DNA from: Diogma glabrata
Lineage: Eukaryota; Arthropoda; Insecta; Diptera; Cylindrotomidae
DNA length: 64,000 nucleotides
Direction of reading: 5' to 3'
Assembly (NCBI GenBank): GCA_963693315.1
Contig: OY856186.1
Coordinates: 461,297,558 to 461,361,557 of the forward strand
Shown here: positions 8,576-19,619 of the stretch, piece after piece
Layout: every line of letters begins with the position of its first letter
Position numbering within the stretch: position 1 is the first letter of the stretch
Notes under the pieces: model-generated
What the model was told of the DNA's origin: nothing
What the model saw: only the letters and a program-made list of their open reading frames with translations
Databases searched by the model: none
Position numbers and translations under genes: made by a program

Positions 8576-10606
8576 TAAGGTTATTATATTTAAGTTTCTT
8601 TTGTTAATTAGTTCCTACGAAAGCAAATCAAACAAATTGAAGCTTGTCCAATGCAAAAATTAGTTTTGGGAAATTTGTTTTAAATAACTAAATTCCAGAT
8701 ATTATAGAGACTAGAGCATTCAATACATACCAATGTTTTTACACTAGCAACATCGACTAAACTGGTGTTATAAATGTTAAAAGATGCTAGTGGATGTCAT
8801 CAATTTTATAACACAACAAAAAGAAAATACTATAACTACTTTTTAAAATATGTTTTTGTTTCATGTATGTATAGAAGTTATTAAAAAATTGCACCAATGG
8901 CCAATCATCAATAGGAATAATTCCAATTTCTTAAGATCAGCAAATTATAGAAATCTCATCATTGATGATTCTATTATTCTATTTATCATACAAATTTGGG
9001 CAATCGTTATCAGGTATCTGGGAGTGAAGAATTCTCATTTACGATAATTCCACATAGTTTATTCCTACCAGCATCTTCTGTATGATCGTTTTTATTATCA
9101 TTCCGTTCAACATCATAAACAACAGATTATGTATTTCCTTACAAAGTCAGCCCAACAGGTACAAGATTTTGGTTAAAAAGAATAAAATTTAATCAATTTC
9201 CCAAAGGCTGTTCACTCGATCTGAATTGTATGAATTTACTTTTGACTGATTTTGTTTTAATAAAATTTGTTGTGTAATACGACTTAAAATATGAGTCACA
9301 ACAACACATTTAATCCTCTTAAGACCTAGATCCCATTAAGTCTTAAAAGGTCCTATGTTCTACATCCCAATTAATATTAATTCGAGCTTAGAGATATTTT
9401 GATTGCTTGTTGAATATCCAAATTTTATAGTCGATCAAATTACCCGGGTAGTTATTCGAAATACTTGGGTAGTCGAGTATGTTGAAAAAGCCAAAAATAC
9501 CCGGGTACCCGGGTACTCGATAATCGTCATTGAATACAAGGTTACCTAGTTACATGGTTTTTTTACAAATTTGGAGCCCCACCCACTCCAAACGCTAACG
9601 AACCCAGCTGACTGACGGCAGACTATTTCATTACTCAACATATGTGACATAATATTATAAAATCAGCCTTTCGAAAGTGCTTGCAATTTTTCGTCGCTCA
9701 CCTCTCGGACTAATATAACTCATTAGAGTTAGAATGACGTCTAGCTAAGATGGTTTAATCATTTGTATGAATGTATGAGTGATATCGTCGCTTTAATAAT
9801 GACATAACGTATACCATTTATACGTTGTTATTACATAATGGGTGCGGCGCATGACCCATAAAGATGTCTATAGAGTGGCATTTTAACATTTTCCAATTAT
9901 TCTATAACTGGGGATGAAAATTAATATTTTGTTAATTAACGTACATGCAAATTTGAATTTGGTTAAATATTGAAACAGCGTAAACGCATGTACGATATTC
10001 CAATTCCTACAGAATAATAACTGGGGTAAAATCAGTGTCGTATATTTGACATACATTACGATCGCCACACGAAATGGTAAATCTAAAATATTGTATAAGC
10101 ATCATTCATGACTGCACGATGAACCGGTTCATATAAATAAAAAATTGTTCATATAAATAAAGAATATCATGCGTTATTTCAATAATAATTAGTTTCATGC
10201 TTAATCGTACTTCCATGCAAAATGAAATAACGTATATGAAATATGAAATAACGTATAAGGTACCTGATTGACTTTTCACCTCTTTTTAGGTAGAAAGGCC
10301 AGCAGGTACCAATGTGAAATTTTATTATACGGTGGGGAAATCAGTCAAAAGTAATTGGTAGAAGTTTTTTTCCAATATTCTTATTCATTCAATAGTGCTG
10401 CCGAGTTTACGAAAAATCTTTAAACTCAATTATCTCGAAACTACGCTTTTGCGAATACGTTGTTTCATTATTAAAGCGACGATATCATTGTATTCCAGGA
10501 ATTGTTTTTAAAATGGAATATCTAACAGTTAAAGCTAGAAATTATACTAAATTAATTAAAACCGCATACAAATTTTATTAATTCATATTAATCTATTAAC
10601 AGAACA
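8576..10606. other. AT-rich region without recognisable genes
   Basis: No credible ORF. Two items stand out. First, 9257-9340 is a short remnant related to the 3' UTR of the non-LTR fragment at 22900-23010. Second, 9441-9524 is a cluster of CCCGGGTA palindromes that may be the edge of a decayed DNA element. The final stretch before 10607 is probably the 5' UTR of the non-LTR element that follows; its exact 5' end was not found. Confidence 0.5.
9257..9340 (-). mobile_element. non-LTR retroelement 3' UTR remnant
   Basis: Shares TTGTTGTGTAATA, AATATG-GTCACA-CAACA and TTAAGACCTAG in the same order with the 3' tail of the minus-strand non-LTR fragment at 22900-23000. The similarity is short and gapped. 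No ORF2 sequence remains on this copy. Confidence 0.45.
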
Positions 10607-11386
10607 ATGGGACCTCCAATTCCCAAGCAAGTTCAAACTCGCCTGGATATTAAAAAAGCAGTAGATCCGGACCTAAAAAATAACGATAATCCATCCAACA
10701 GTGGTATGCTTGCAGCGATTCGTTCTCTGGATCATAGTCTCTCCTCAAAAATAAACAAAGTTATCGTTGATCTGGACAGGGTGATAATCAAAACAGATGA
10801 GAACTCAGCTGATATAGCACGTTTAGATAACATTGTAAAAACTCAACGTTCAGAACTAAGCAATATGAAGTCGCACTTAAACTATCTATCTCAAAAGGAC
10901 TTGCAAATGGATATTGTTATATCTGGGCTGCCATCTTCTCTTCATTCTAAGTTGGATCTAGAACTGCTAATACAAAAACTCGAGATAGTTCTTGGCTGTG
11001 AAGTTAATACTCAATATATTAATGTTAAGGTTATTAAAAAAGATGATGTTCCAGTTAAAACTATTGTCATAGCTAGGTTCAATAGTTTAGATAAAAAAAT
11101 CAACTTTATGAAATTACTAAGAGCCCATGGTCCTATTTTCTTGTATGAAGTAGTCGACTCTCAACAATCTGCAGAAGCCTCATCAAATTTAAATCCAAAA
11201 ATTTACATTAATGATCGGTTGACTCCTCTGAATCTTAAATTGCTAAGTGAGGGACGTAGGCTCGTTAGTGAAAAAAAGTTATTGAGATGTGTATACCGCA
11301 ATTTCCATATTTGTGTTCAACGTGATAAAAACCATAAATTAAGTTTCGTTGAGACAATGGAGGATTTCGGGAAACTTATAATTTAG
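10607..11386 (+). CDS. ORF1 protein of a CR1/Jockey-type non-LTR retrotransposon
   Basis: An intact 259-residue ORF. Residues ~40-110 are heptad-like and probably form a coiled coil (LDHSLSSKINKVIVDLD region). The middle (~115-190) looks like an RRM-like fold. The C-terminal ~65 residues, from YINDRLTP through LLSEGRRL to the basic CVYRNFHICVQRD, match the FP25K-like (Baculo_FP) C-terminal domain common in insect non-LTR ORF1 proteins. It has no zinc knuckle. The family role is RNA binding and packaging of element RNA. It lies about 525 bp upstream of the ORF2 start, on the same strand. It is intact although ORF2 is broken. Domain assignment is from recognition. Confidence 0.75.
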   Translation: MGPPIPKQVQTRLDIKKAVDPDLKNNDNPSNSGMLAAIRSLDHSLSSKINKVIVDLDRVIIKTDENSADIARLDNIVKTQRSELSNMKSHLNYLSQKDLQMDIVISGLPSSLHSKLDLELLIQKLEIVLGCEVNTQYINVKVIKKDDVPVKTIVIARFNSLDKKINFMKLLRAHGPIFLYEVVDSQQSAEASSNLNPKIYINDRLTPLNLKLLSEGRRLVSEKKLLRCVYRNFHICVQRDKNHKLSFVETMEDFGKLII

Positions 11387-11911
11387 CTAAACAAAACAAA
11401 CGAAGTAACAATATTTATAAAAGAATTAAACATTATATTATTTGGAGTACTACGCTCTTTGGATCATTAATACAATTTTATTCAATTTGAGGATACATTT
11501 ACATATAACTAACAAAATTAACAAGGCAATAATATATCTAGAGGAACCAATATAAATACAAACTAATTGGATTTCTGTGCTTTGTAGTACTAGGCGCTGT
11601 CAACGGTAAATCTTAATTAACCAAATTTTTTCTTTTACATTAATATCAAATAAGATTTAATCATTTATTTGCAAATTTGTTTTATTTACATAAATATCTA
11701 ACTAACAGTAGAGTAAATTAGTAAACTGATTTATTTGATCATAATTTATATTTTTTTTTATTATTGTTGTGTTGATATTGGCTAAACAACTCGTTCTGTA
11801 GTATTAGTTTAATTAATTAATTGTTTTTCGTGGATTATTTGATACTTGATTCTACCTGATATTGTACCGGATTTTCTTAGCTTATATTTTCTTATAATTA
11901 GAAAGCAAATA
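11387..11911 (+). other. spacer between ORF1 and ORF2 of the non-LTR element
   Basis: AT-rich and non-coding. It is longer than usual for ORF1-ORF2 junctions in this group, which often overlap or nearly abut. No insertion boundaries are evident. Confidence 0.5.
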
Positions 11912-13442
11912 ATGGATGACCTGAACAACCTGTCAAATCAAATTAACATTACCTACTCCCTATCGTTTGACTCGGATCCATGGAGTGCGTCATATCTTAC
12001 GGCAATGTATATAAATGCAAGAAGCATGAGAGGCAAACTGGATGATATTGAGTTAACTGCTAGATCGCTATCGAAACTTCCACAAATTATAGTTATAACA
12101 GAAACATGGATCTTTTCTAGTGAAGAACCATACTATAATTTACCTCACTATAATGCCTTCCATTGTAGCCGTGATAATAAACAGGGTGGTGGTGTTAGTG
12201 TATTCGTTCACGAATCCGTATCTGCCTCAAAAGTATTTCATCTAACATCTCATGACTCTAGCTACATTGTTATAAAGTTAATAAAACAAGATTTTAATAT
12301 AATCGGCATTTATAGGCCACCGTCTGCAGATTTAGGTTTGTTCTTTGAAAATTTTGATAACCTTCTGAACCGTTTCAAATCTTCTTTGGTGCTTGGTGAT
12401 TTTAATATAAACTATTTAGATACTAGTGAGCCTGCGACCATAAATCTACTTGGCCTGACTCTCGAATGGCTTTGTAGTTCTCAACTCTTCTGATTGTTCC
12501 CATGCGACGCGTGTCTCAAATAGGGTGTCCACTATTATTGATTATGCTATTACTGATTTAGTTACCTCCACATACAAACTTACTCTGGTGGACGTATCCT
12601 TTTCTGACCACAAAATGATGCTATGTTTAACATGAATAGAACTACTGTGCATTCGAAGTACGTAAGAGAAGTGATAACAGTATTTGATTACCCAGGTGCT
12701 TCATCAGATGTTTCATTGCTAGAAGGTGATAGTATATCGTCGTTTTCTGAATTAAGTTTAGTTATGACAAATATTGTCGATAAGAATACTGTAAGGCGAA
12801 CGTTGATAAAAAGACAGAAACCCTGGATAACCCCAAACCTCATTCAACTGGTGAAAAAAAGAGAACGCTTCTACTCTTACCATAAAAAATATCCTAACAA
12901 TAAAACTGTCGAACGTGAATTGAAATTTTACAGGAACTTAGTTAATAACTTAAACAAGAAGCTAAGAAGTGAATTTTATAAAAAAGAATTTGAAAAAAAT
13001 AAGGGCAATGTTAGAAAAAATTGGATGGTTCTCAATAAAATAATTTATAATAAAGAAAAAACATGGAACCGCAATCGTTTCCAATTTCTAAGGAATGAAT
13101 TTAATACTTATTTATTTCACAAATGTATCTAATACGTGTGAAACCAATACAGCGCCATCTAATGCACCTAGTTTTTTGTCCTATCTTAACTACAATATTA
13201 ATGACCAATTACATCTTCAAGAAACGAACTATGATGAAATTACTCACATTATTTCTAACTTAAATAGAAACGCTTCAGCTGGCAATGACAAAGTCTCAAT
13301 TAAACTCTTATTTATTACCAAAGAGCACATCTCACCAATCCTTTCGAAGTTGATTAACCAGGCAATGGCTGATGGAATATACCCTGATACCCTTAAAATT
13401 ACAAAAGTTTCACCAATATTTAAAAATGGTAATAAGACTCTC
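11912..13442 (+). pseudogene. ORF2 5' half (endonuclease, start of RT), CR1/Jockey-type element
   Basis: Begins at ATG 11912. An apurinic-type endonuclease domain follows: MYINARSM, ITETW, GGGVSVFV, IGIYRPP and LGDFNINYLD are visible to 12493. A frameshift near 12490 moves the final SDH motif (about 12603) to another frame. The linker (KRQKPWIT) lies in 12623-13132, and the RT start (SAGNDKVSIK, KVSPIFKNGN) in a third frame from 13095. The sequence stops abruptly at 13442 where the antisense RTE-like element begins, and resumes at 16851. At least two frameshifts plus the insertion make it non-functional. Confidence 0.85.
13431..13442. repeat. target-site duplication, left, of the RTE-like element
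   Basis: AATAAGACTCTC at 13431-13442 is repeated exactly at 16851-16862. Removing the insert plus one copy restores the order of the RT motifs of the outer element. Confidence 0.9.
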
Positions 13443-13545
13443 TCTCTCTCTCCGGCGTTTACATCCCATGGAGGGATTTTGCCGTCTGTGCAATCAGTTT
13501 CCAATTATCTCGCTCCATGCAATTATCCTTCCAATTATCTCGCTC

Positions 13546-15056
13546 CTATATCACGAAGGTCTTGGATGATGTCATCACGCCAGCGTTGTCTAGGTCTTCC
13601 TCTTCGACGAACACCAGCTGGTTGTTGTTGGGACGCTTTTTTATCATTCTATCCAATGGAGCCCTTTCTACATGACCAAACCATCTAATCCGGTTGGATT
13701 TAATGAATCCGATTACATCGCAGCCTCCAAGAAGCTGTCTGATTTCATGATTCATTCGGATTCTACACTGATTTTCAGCAACTTTACATGGACCATAAAT
13801 TGTTCGTATGACCTTCCTCTCGAAAGTTGATAAAATTCTACAATCGGAGGAAGTCAGTGTCCAGCTTTCACTTCCAAATGTAAGCACAGGTCGAATTAAT
13901 GCTTTGTAAAGTGTGAGTTTACACGACCGCGAAAGATGTTTTGATCGCAGAAGTTTTGAGTATGCGTAGAAAACTCTGTATGCGGCAGAGACACGGGCTT
14001 TGATATCTGCCTGCATGTCATTTGACGATGTTATTACAGACCCGAGGTATTTGAAGTTTTCCACGTGTTCCACTTCATAGTCGCCAGTATCCAGATTTCC
14101 GGGAGGTATGTTCTTGGATGTTGTTAACACTTTAGTTTTGCCGGTGTTGATGCATAATTCAAGTCGTTTAGCATTTCTTTCAAGCTGAGAGAGACTATCC
14201 TTAATATCGCTTGTTCTACGTCCGAGAAGCACAATATCATCTGCGTAGCCAAGAACTTGACTAGACTTGTTATATATGCAGTTTTGTGTCTCAATTCGGC
14301 TTTTCCTTATCGCGTACTCCAGCGCCAAATTAAACAGTACGGGCGCGAGTGCATCACCTTGTCGAACACCTGATGTTATGGGATCAGAAACTGACCCTTC
14401 GATTACTATTCTACAATTTGATCCCGATGTTGTGAGTTTGCACAGAGAAACAAGTTTCTCTGGGATACCAAGGCATTTGAGTGCGGACCAAAGGTTTTCG
14501 CGGATGATACTATCATATGCTTGCTTGAAATCAACGTAGAGCTGGTGAATGCTGATGTTGTACTCCCAACATTTTTCTAGAATCATCCTTAATGTAAAAC
14601 ATTGATCTGTGGTTGAACGGTTGAGACCAAAACCACACTGATAGTCACCGATGATAGATTCGGCGAACGGGATGAGTCGAGCAAGTACGACATTAGTTAG
14701 TATTTTATATGCAGTGTTCAACAGTGCGATGCCACGATAATTCGCACACTTTAGACGGTCACCTTTCTTATGTAGCGAAACAATGAGAGCTGTTTTCCAT
14801 TCAGCAGGAGTTCTTCTTGGTCCCAGATTGCAAGAATCAGATAATATATACGTGAGACCAGAGCTGCTCCTCCATTTTTCAAAAGTTCTGCGGGAATTCC
14901 ATCGAAACCTGGTGATTTGCCATTTTTCAGTTTTTTAATGGCAGCTTCCACTTCTTCTATTGCTGGGTAAGGGACAAAAATCTCCTCATTTGATGGAGCA
15001 ATTGCTCGAATAGGATGAACTTCATTCGTTCTATTCAGTAGAAGTGGGATCGCCAC
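13546..15056 (-). pseudogene. reverse transcriptase part of the RTE-like element (frameshifted)
   Basis: Read on the minus strand, 15056-14751 carries the RT start (GKSPGFDGIPAELLKNGG) and 14721-13546 the rest in another frame. The latter has YVDFKQAYDS, SGVRQGDALAPVLFN and the catalytic LGYADDIVLLG, then a thumb segment with FKYLGSVIT and IRWFGHVERAP. The frame break is between about 14720 and 14810. RT makes cDNA by target-primed synthesis. The stop is at 13546, about 100 bp before the GA tail. No C-terminal zinc finger is seen, which is usual for RTE. Confidence 0.85.
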
Positions 15057-16474
15057 ACTGCCAGCACATCGCGTTCACTTGTTGTAAGTTCATTATTTTC
15101 ATTTTTGATGGCTGTAGACCTTGGGTGGAAATCTTTTGTCAGATTCCGTGCATTGGCAAAGCACTCTTTTGAATTTCCGTTGGCCGCATGTTGGTCGATG
15201 TTTTCAATGCAGCTCTTCATGTGTTCGCGTTTCTTTTTACGTAGAAGTTTTGCTGAGGCTTTTCTGGCGCATAGATAATCAGCTTGGGAGCTTCGGGTGT
15301 TCCTTGTTAACCATTTTTCTCGCAGTTTTTGTTTATTTTCAACGGATTGGCGGCATTCGTCGTCAAACCATTCGTTGTGTGATTTCGGTGGTCGTTTTCC
15401 GATTGTAGTTTGTGCTGCGGCTATAATGGTTGATTGAAGCGTTTGCCATTCTTCTTGTATGTTTAATGGCATCTCAGAAAAGATGTGGTGCTCTTCTATG
15501 GTTTGTGTTATTATTTCCTGATATCTATTCAGCATTTCCGGATGTTTAAATGCTTCGACATTCCAGCGCACGGTCTTTTTTGCTTGTCTGTTAAATGTAG
15601 ATGACAACTTGCACTTGTACTTAAAGATGACAAGCATATGATCGGTGTCCATATCAGCACCTCTGTATGATCGAACGTCAGTTACACTTGTAGAGTATCT
15701 CTTAGAGATCATGACGTGATCGATTTGATTTTCTGTTCTTCCGTCATTTGATTTCCACGTTGCTTTGTAAATTCTCTTGTGAGGGAAGAAAGTGCTGAAA
15801 ATTACTAGATCATAAATCATAGCCAGCTCGGCTGCGCGAAAACCGTTATTGTTGCTGATATGATGCAAGCTGTTAGGGCCGATATGTGTTTTAAGTTCTG
15901 CAATCCTACCAATTTGAGCATTAAAGTCACCTACCACGATTTTTATATCGTGCCGCGGGATGTTATTGATGACTTCTTCGAGTTCTAGGAAGAACAGGTC
16001 TTTAATATCATCTGCTTTATCTTCAGTAGGTGCATGAACATTGACGATCGTTACATTGAATTTTTGCGTGCGGATTCTCAGTGTGCATAGCCGCATATTA
16101 ATTGGGCAGAAGTCGATCACATGCTGATTCACGCGACGGTGTATAAGAAAGCCAACTCCAAATTCTCCTCCGTTTTGATGACCGCAATAATAAAGAGTGT
16201 ATCCTTTCGCTGTTTCATGGATTCCACTACCTGGCCATCTTAGTTCTTGTAATGCCACTATATCCAGTGTGTAGCTTTCGACTTGTTGTGTTAGTTTTAG
16301 GAGATCTCCTGGTCTTCTAAGGCTTAGCACGTTCCAGGTTCCCATTTTTAAATCGTAGTCCGGGTACAGTTTCCGAGGTCGTTCCAATATTGAATCCGAG
16401 ATATTCCGAGGCCTGTGTACAGAATTCATGACAATAATTTTTTTACGGAAATGGGGTGTTAGCCCTTCGCCCAA
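15035..16474 (-). CDS. endonuclease ORF of the RTE-like element
   Basis: An open frame of 479 codons. An APE-type endonuclease domain occupies roughly residues 40-290: MGTWNVLSL, VALQELRW, VNVHAPTEDKAD, VVGDFNAQIG, and DTDHMLVIF near its end. A basic linker with a long region rich in Lys and Arg follows. The endonuclease nicks target DNA to prime reverse transcription. In intact relatives this would continue into RT in one ORF; here the frame ends at 15035 and RT continues in another frame, so a frameshift has separated them. The first Met is at 16474; Met 44, just before GTWNVLSL, is an alternative. Confidence 0.82.
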   Translation of the reverse strand: MGEGLTPHFRKKIIVMNSVHRPRNISDSILERPRKLYPDYDLKMGTWNVLSLRRPGDLLKLTQQVESYTLDIVALQELRWPGSGIHETAKGYTLYYCGHQNGGEFGVGFLIHRRVNQHVIDFCPINMRLCTLRIRTQKFNVTIVNVHAPTEDKADDIKDLFFLELEEVINNIPRHDIKIVVGDFNAQIGRIAELKTHIGPNSLHHISNNNGFRAAELAMIYDLVIFSTFFPHKRIYKATWKSNDGRTENQIDHVMISKRYSTSVTDVRSYRGADMDTDHMLVIFKYKCKLSSTFNRQAKKTVRWNVEAFKHPEMLNRYQEIITQTIEEHHIFSEMPLNIQEEWQTLQSTIIAAAQTTIGKRPPKSHNEWFDDECRQSVENKQKLREKWLTRNTRSSQADYLCARKASAKLLRKKKREHMKSCIENIDQHAANGNSKECFANARNLTKDFHPRSTAIKNENNELTTSERDVLAVWRSHFY

Positions 16475-16527
16475 CCCAAATTTTCGTGAATGGGTTCGTT
16501 CTGCATCTTAAGGTCACCAGAAACAAC

Positions 16528-16690
16528 CTTTTTACACGTTTGTATAGCGAGCCGCTTGATCCAAGACAGACGCCCGCTGCAAGCCGCCCCTAACATGGAG
16601 AACAGACGCTTTCTACACATTTATATAGCGAGCCGCTTGATCCAAGACAGACGCCCGCTCCAAGCCGCCCCTAACATGGAGAACAGACGC
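16528..16690 (-). repeat. two ~81 bp tandem units in the 5' UTR of the RTE-like element
   Basis: CGAGCCGCTTGATCCAAGAC occurs at about 16549 and again 81 bp later. Both copies are followed by the same stretch ending CATGGAGAACAGACGC, with one or two differences. The location upstream of the endonuclease start makes promoter-bearing monomers possible. On the element strand each unit has a TATA-like patch, clearer in one unit (TATATAAATG). Confidence 0.8.
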
Positions 16691-16850
16691 TTGAGTTGCA
16701 CTGGTTTTATGGTGCCAATGACTCGCCATGGTGCAGAATCATTGAGTATAAGCAGTATTTACTCTGCCCCTCTCAACTACACCAACCTAATTCTGTTAGC
16801 GTTACCCAGGTAGCACGGTGTGGACGTAGAATTTCGGATTTTCGCTACCC

Positions 16851-18223
16851 AATAAGACTCTCAACTCAAATTATCGTCCCATCTCAATCTCAAATTCTTT
16901 TTCTAAAATATTTGAACAGGTTTTGCTTTCAAGACTGAATGTATTCTTCATAATGAATAAAAGCATAATGCATAAAAGCATAATGAATAAAAATCAATTC
17001 GGCTTTGTACGTAAGTCATCAACTGAGTCTGCCATCGCAAATGCTCTCAATGAAGTATACATCGCTATGGATCAGAACCTGTTTGTTGCCATTTTTTTTA
17101 TTGAAATAAAAAAAGCCTTTGATTGTATCATTCATAATACCTTACTTGAAAAACTTAAGTCTATAAACCTATCTCGGCTATCGTTATCTCTTTTTGAGGA
17201 TTATTTTAGAAACAGAAAACAGTATACAATCATTAATGAGTGTTGTAGTTCAATGGGAACCATTGTAGCGGGGGGTGTGCCGCAGGGTTCTCTTCTTGGC
17301 CCGCAATTATTTAATTTCTATGTCAATGACTTATTCAATTTGAATACCAAAGGAATCCTGCAATTGTTTGCAGATGATGCTGCATTGGTATACTCCGCTA
17401 AAACAGCTGAAGAGCTGATTGACAAAATGAAATCTGACTTTGCCCTATTTCTGAATGGCTTGCTGCGAATGGGTTATCCCTAAACGCTGACAAAACTAAT
17501 TACATTTTGTTCCAAAATAAAGTTTTTCCACAAGATTTTCCAAGATACTTTGTACACAATTCTATAAAAGTCACCCAAATTGATAATACTGTATACTTGG
17601 GATTAGTTATTGATTCCAAACTTAACTTTAAGCAACATGTTCTTCAAATAAAAAAGAAGACAGCACCGATGATCTTCGCAGTTTTTAGATCCCGCAATCT
17701 CATCTCTGAGCAATCGGCTTGGCAATTATTTTATGCACATATAAATAGCCACATAAATTATATGAACATAATTTGGCAGGCACCTTCTTCGAAAGATATG
17801 ATTAATGAATTACAAATTCTTCAAAATAAAGTAATTAAATCTATTAGGCGCCTGCCAAGATTAACTCCAACTCTTAACTTATATAACAAATATATTATTC
17901 CTGTCGAAGCAATGTCTAACTATCAGCAGCTTCTTTTTATACACAAGATTAAACACAACTTAGTACGCTGTAATATAAATCTAAATTATCTAAAGGACAT
18001 ACACAATTATTCTACCAGGAGGCGATCCAATTCCTACATCCCACGAGTCAATACGATAAGGGGGTGTGGTAATTTCTTCTTTTCTGGGCTCATAAAATTC
18101 AACAAGTTACCATCGTCGGTACGTCATATTCCTAACCTCATTAGGTATAGGAATGCAATAAAAGAATATGTTTTTAATGATTGGCACTCCTCCAATAGAT
18201 ATCAACTTCAATCCAGTCTATAA
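16851..18223 (+). pseudogene. ORF2 3' half (RT core and C-terminus), CR1/Jockey-type element
   Basis: Resumes after the inserted RTE-like element with the RT motif NYRPIS, then NQFGFVRKSS, IKKAFDCIIHNTLLEKL, GGVPQGSLLGPQLFN and the catalytic FADDAALVY up to 17483. A frameshift near 17455 moves the rest to the frame of 17507-18223, with YLGLVIDSKLNF and the C-terminal helices. It ends with a stop at 18223 followed by a 3' UTR. The catalytic residues are retained but the gene is broken. FADD and the QG-LGP motif fit the CR1/Jockey superfamily. Confidence 0.85.
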
Positions 18224-18552
18224 GATGCTGTCGATTAATTAAAACCATATGTTAAGTTCTTAATCTGTTTTCATGTTTATTTTGCATGTTCTTTGTATGA
18301 TATAGCAGAACGATTTGTTTGGCCAGTGCATCGTTTTGAGTTAAATTATTGTAATTTGTGGGTAATGCTCTTCTGATATTGAAATATGAAATAATTAATT
18401 TAAGAGTTCTAAACTAGTTAAAAGAAAACCTCTAAAAAAAAAAAACAATACTGAACATTTTATTAATAATTATGTATTTTCACTATATAGTTTTCCAATA
18501 CAGTTATTATTAACTAAACGGAAAAAATAAATAAATGTAAAAAAAAAAAAAA
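18224..18552 (+). mobile_element. 3' UTR and poly(A) end of the CR1/Jockey-type element
   Basis: AT-rich sequence from the ORF2 stop to a run of A ending at 18552. AATAAATAAATG lies just before the A run. The sequence after the A run (GTTGATTTCG) was not found 5' of ORF1, so the target duplication is unresolved. Confidence 0.7.
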
Positions 18553-18592
18553 GTTGATTTCGTTTTTCAATGTAAGCTGCCTCTGTTACATA

Positions 18593-19619
18593 CACTCTAA
18601 AAATTTTAATTTTAAAACTGTGATATCACTGCTATAATAGTAGATATTTATTAATTTTTTAATGAATTTATCCATTTCAAATGTAAAAAAACGAATGGCA
18701 AATGTTTTGGGTAAAAATTTCAGTTATTTTACACACAAAGTGAGTTTTTACACGGAATTCGCAAGATCAACTATTTCTATGTAATTTTACATTTCTTTTG
18801 TGTAATTTCAATTTTAAAGCACATTTTGGGTGTGAATTTACGCATAAAATTTGGAAAAGTACTTACAACCTTTTCCATTATGTTTTTTTATACATTTCGC
18901 ATTTCGTTTCGAAATCGACTGTAAGACGAGTGTTACGCGTGTTTGTGTTACCGAAGCAAAAAATACTAGAGTGAAATTAAATTAAAAGTTATAAGTTTAA
19001 ATAGTTAAAAGGTTAATTTGTTCTTAATTTAAAATAATTAGGTAATTAAATGAATCGCCATTTAATAAAATACTTCGGATACCCAACAAATAATATTCCA
19101 TGGATCACCATTGTAAGTAACGACATTTTGCTTTTAATATATTTATAATTGATGCGTAAACTCATCTCTCAAACTTTATTTTACAGAATATTCTTGAAAA
19201 ACAATCTGGAATCACTGTAAAAAGCTGTTTAAAATTAATTAAATTAAATTAAATTAAATTAAACATGTAGATGTTCATTATATTTTATAAATAAAATAAT
19301 TATATAAAGTTTGTTTTTTACACATTTTTTCAAGTTTAATTGCCATATAATGCCTTTTCCACATATTACAATTTGTAATATTACAAACTTTGTGTAAAAG
19401 CTTACATATTATAAATTCACAATGTCACAAAAATTGTGTAAATTCTCACAAATAATATGTTTTTTCACAAATCAAAATATGTAGCTTTACACAAAATTTC
19501 TGCACATATTTTAAACATTTTTTAATGTGAAGTTTGTAATTTACACATCAAGTATTTTACTATTATCATAGTAGGCAACCTATTTCCTACTATTATAGTA
19601 GTGAATTTTTCTTAGAGTG
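18593..19619. mobile_element. 1027 bp TA-flanked inverted-repeat element
   Basis: Left end CACTCTAAAAATTTT and right end, read inward, CACTCTAAGAAAAATT. Both are flanked outside by TA (18591-18592 and 19620-19621), and a further inner match is CTATAATAGTAG. TTTACACA-like motifs are scattered on both flanks of the core. TA flanks with short terminal repeats suggest a Tc1/mariner-type non-autonomous element. No transposase is present. The core 18960-19270 looks gene-like (next entry). Confidence 0.65.
19050..19252 (+). CDS. candidate two-exon microgene inside the TA-flanked element (hypothetical)
   Basis: I do not recognise this sequence. An ATG at 19050 opens 21 codons ending at 19112, directly followed by GTAAGTAACG. 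A polypyrimidine-like TTTATTTTACAG ends at 19186. Splicing would remove 74 bp and keep the frame for 21 more codons to TAA at 19250-19252, giving about 42 residues. Both splice-site matches and the intron size are typical of flies. Against it: the peptide is very short and has no known motif, and such sites occur by chance. It could be an untranslated spliced exon pair, or a host fragment captured by the element. Confidence 0.25.

Larger units (their letters stand above)
13443..16850 (-). mobile_element. RTE-like non-LTR retrotransposon, apparently full length (3.4 kb)
   Basis: Antisense insertion in ORF2 of the surrounding element, with a 12 bp target duplication. The element-sense order is: 5' UTR with a two-unit repeat (16850 down to 16475), endonuclease ORF, RT ORF, and a 3' end at 13443 consisting of a GA dinucleotide run instead of poly(A). 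A simple-repeat tail, 3.4 kb length and the EN-RT sequence type fit the RTE clade; that is a recognition-based call. Frameshifts between EN and RT show it is no longer active. Confidence 0.85.
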
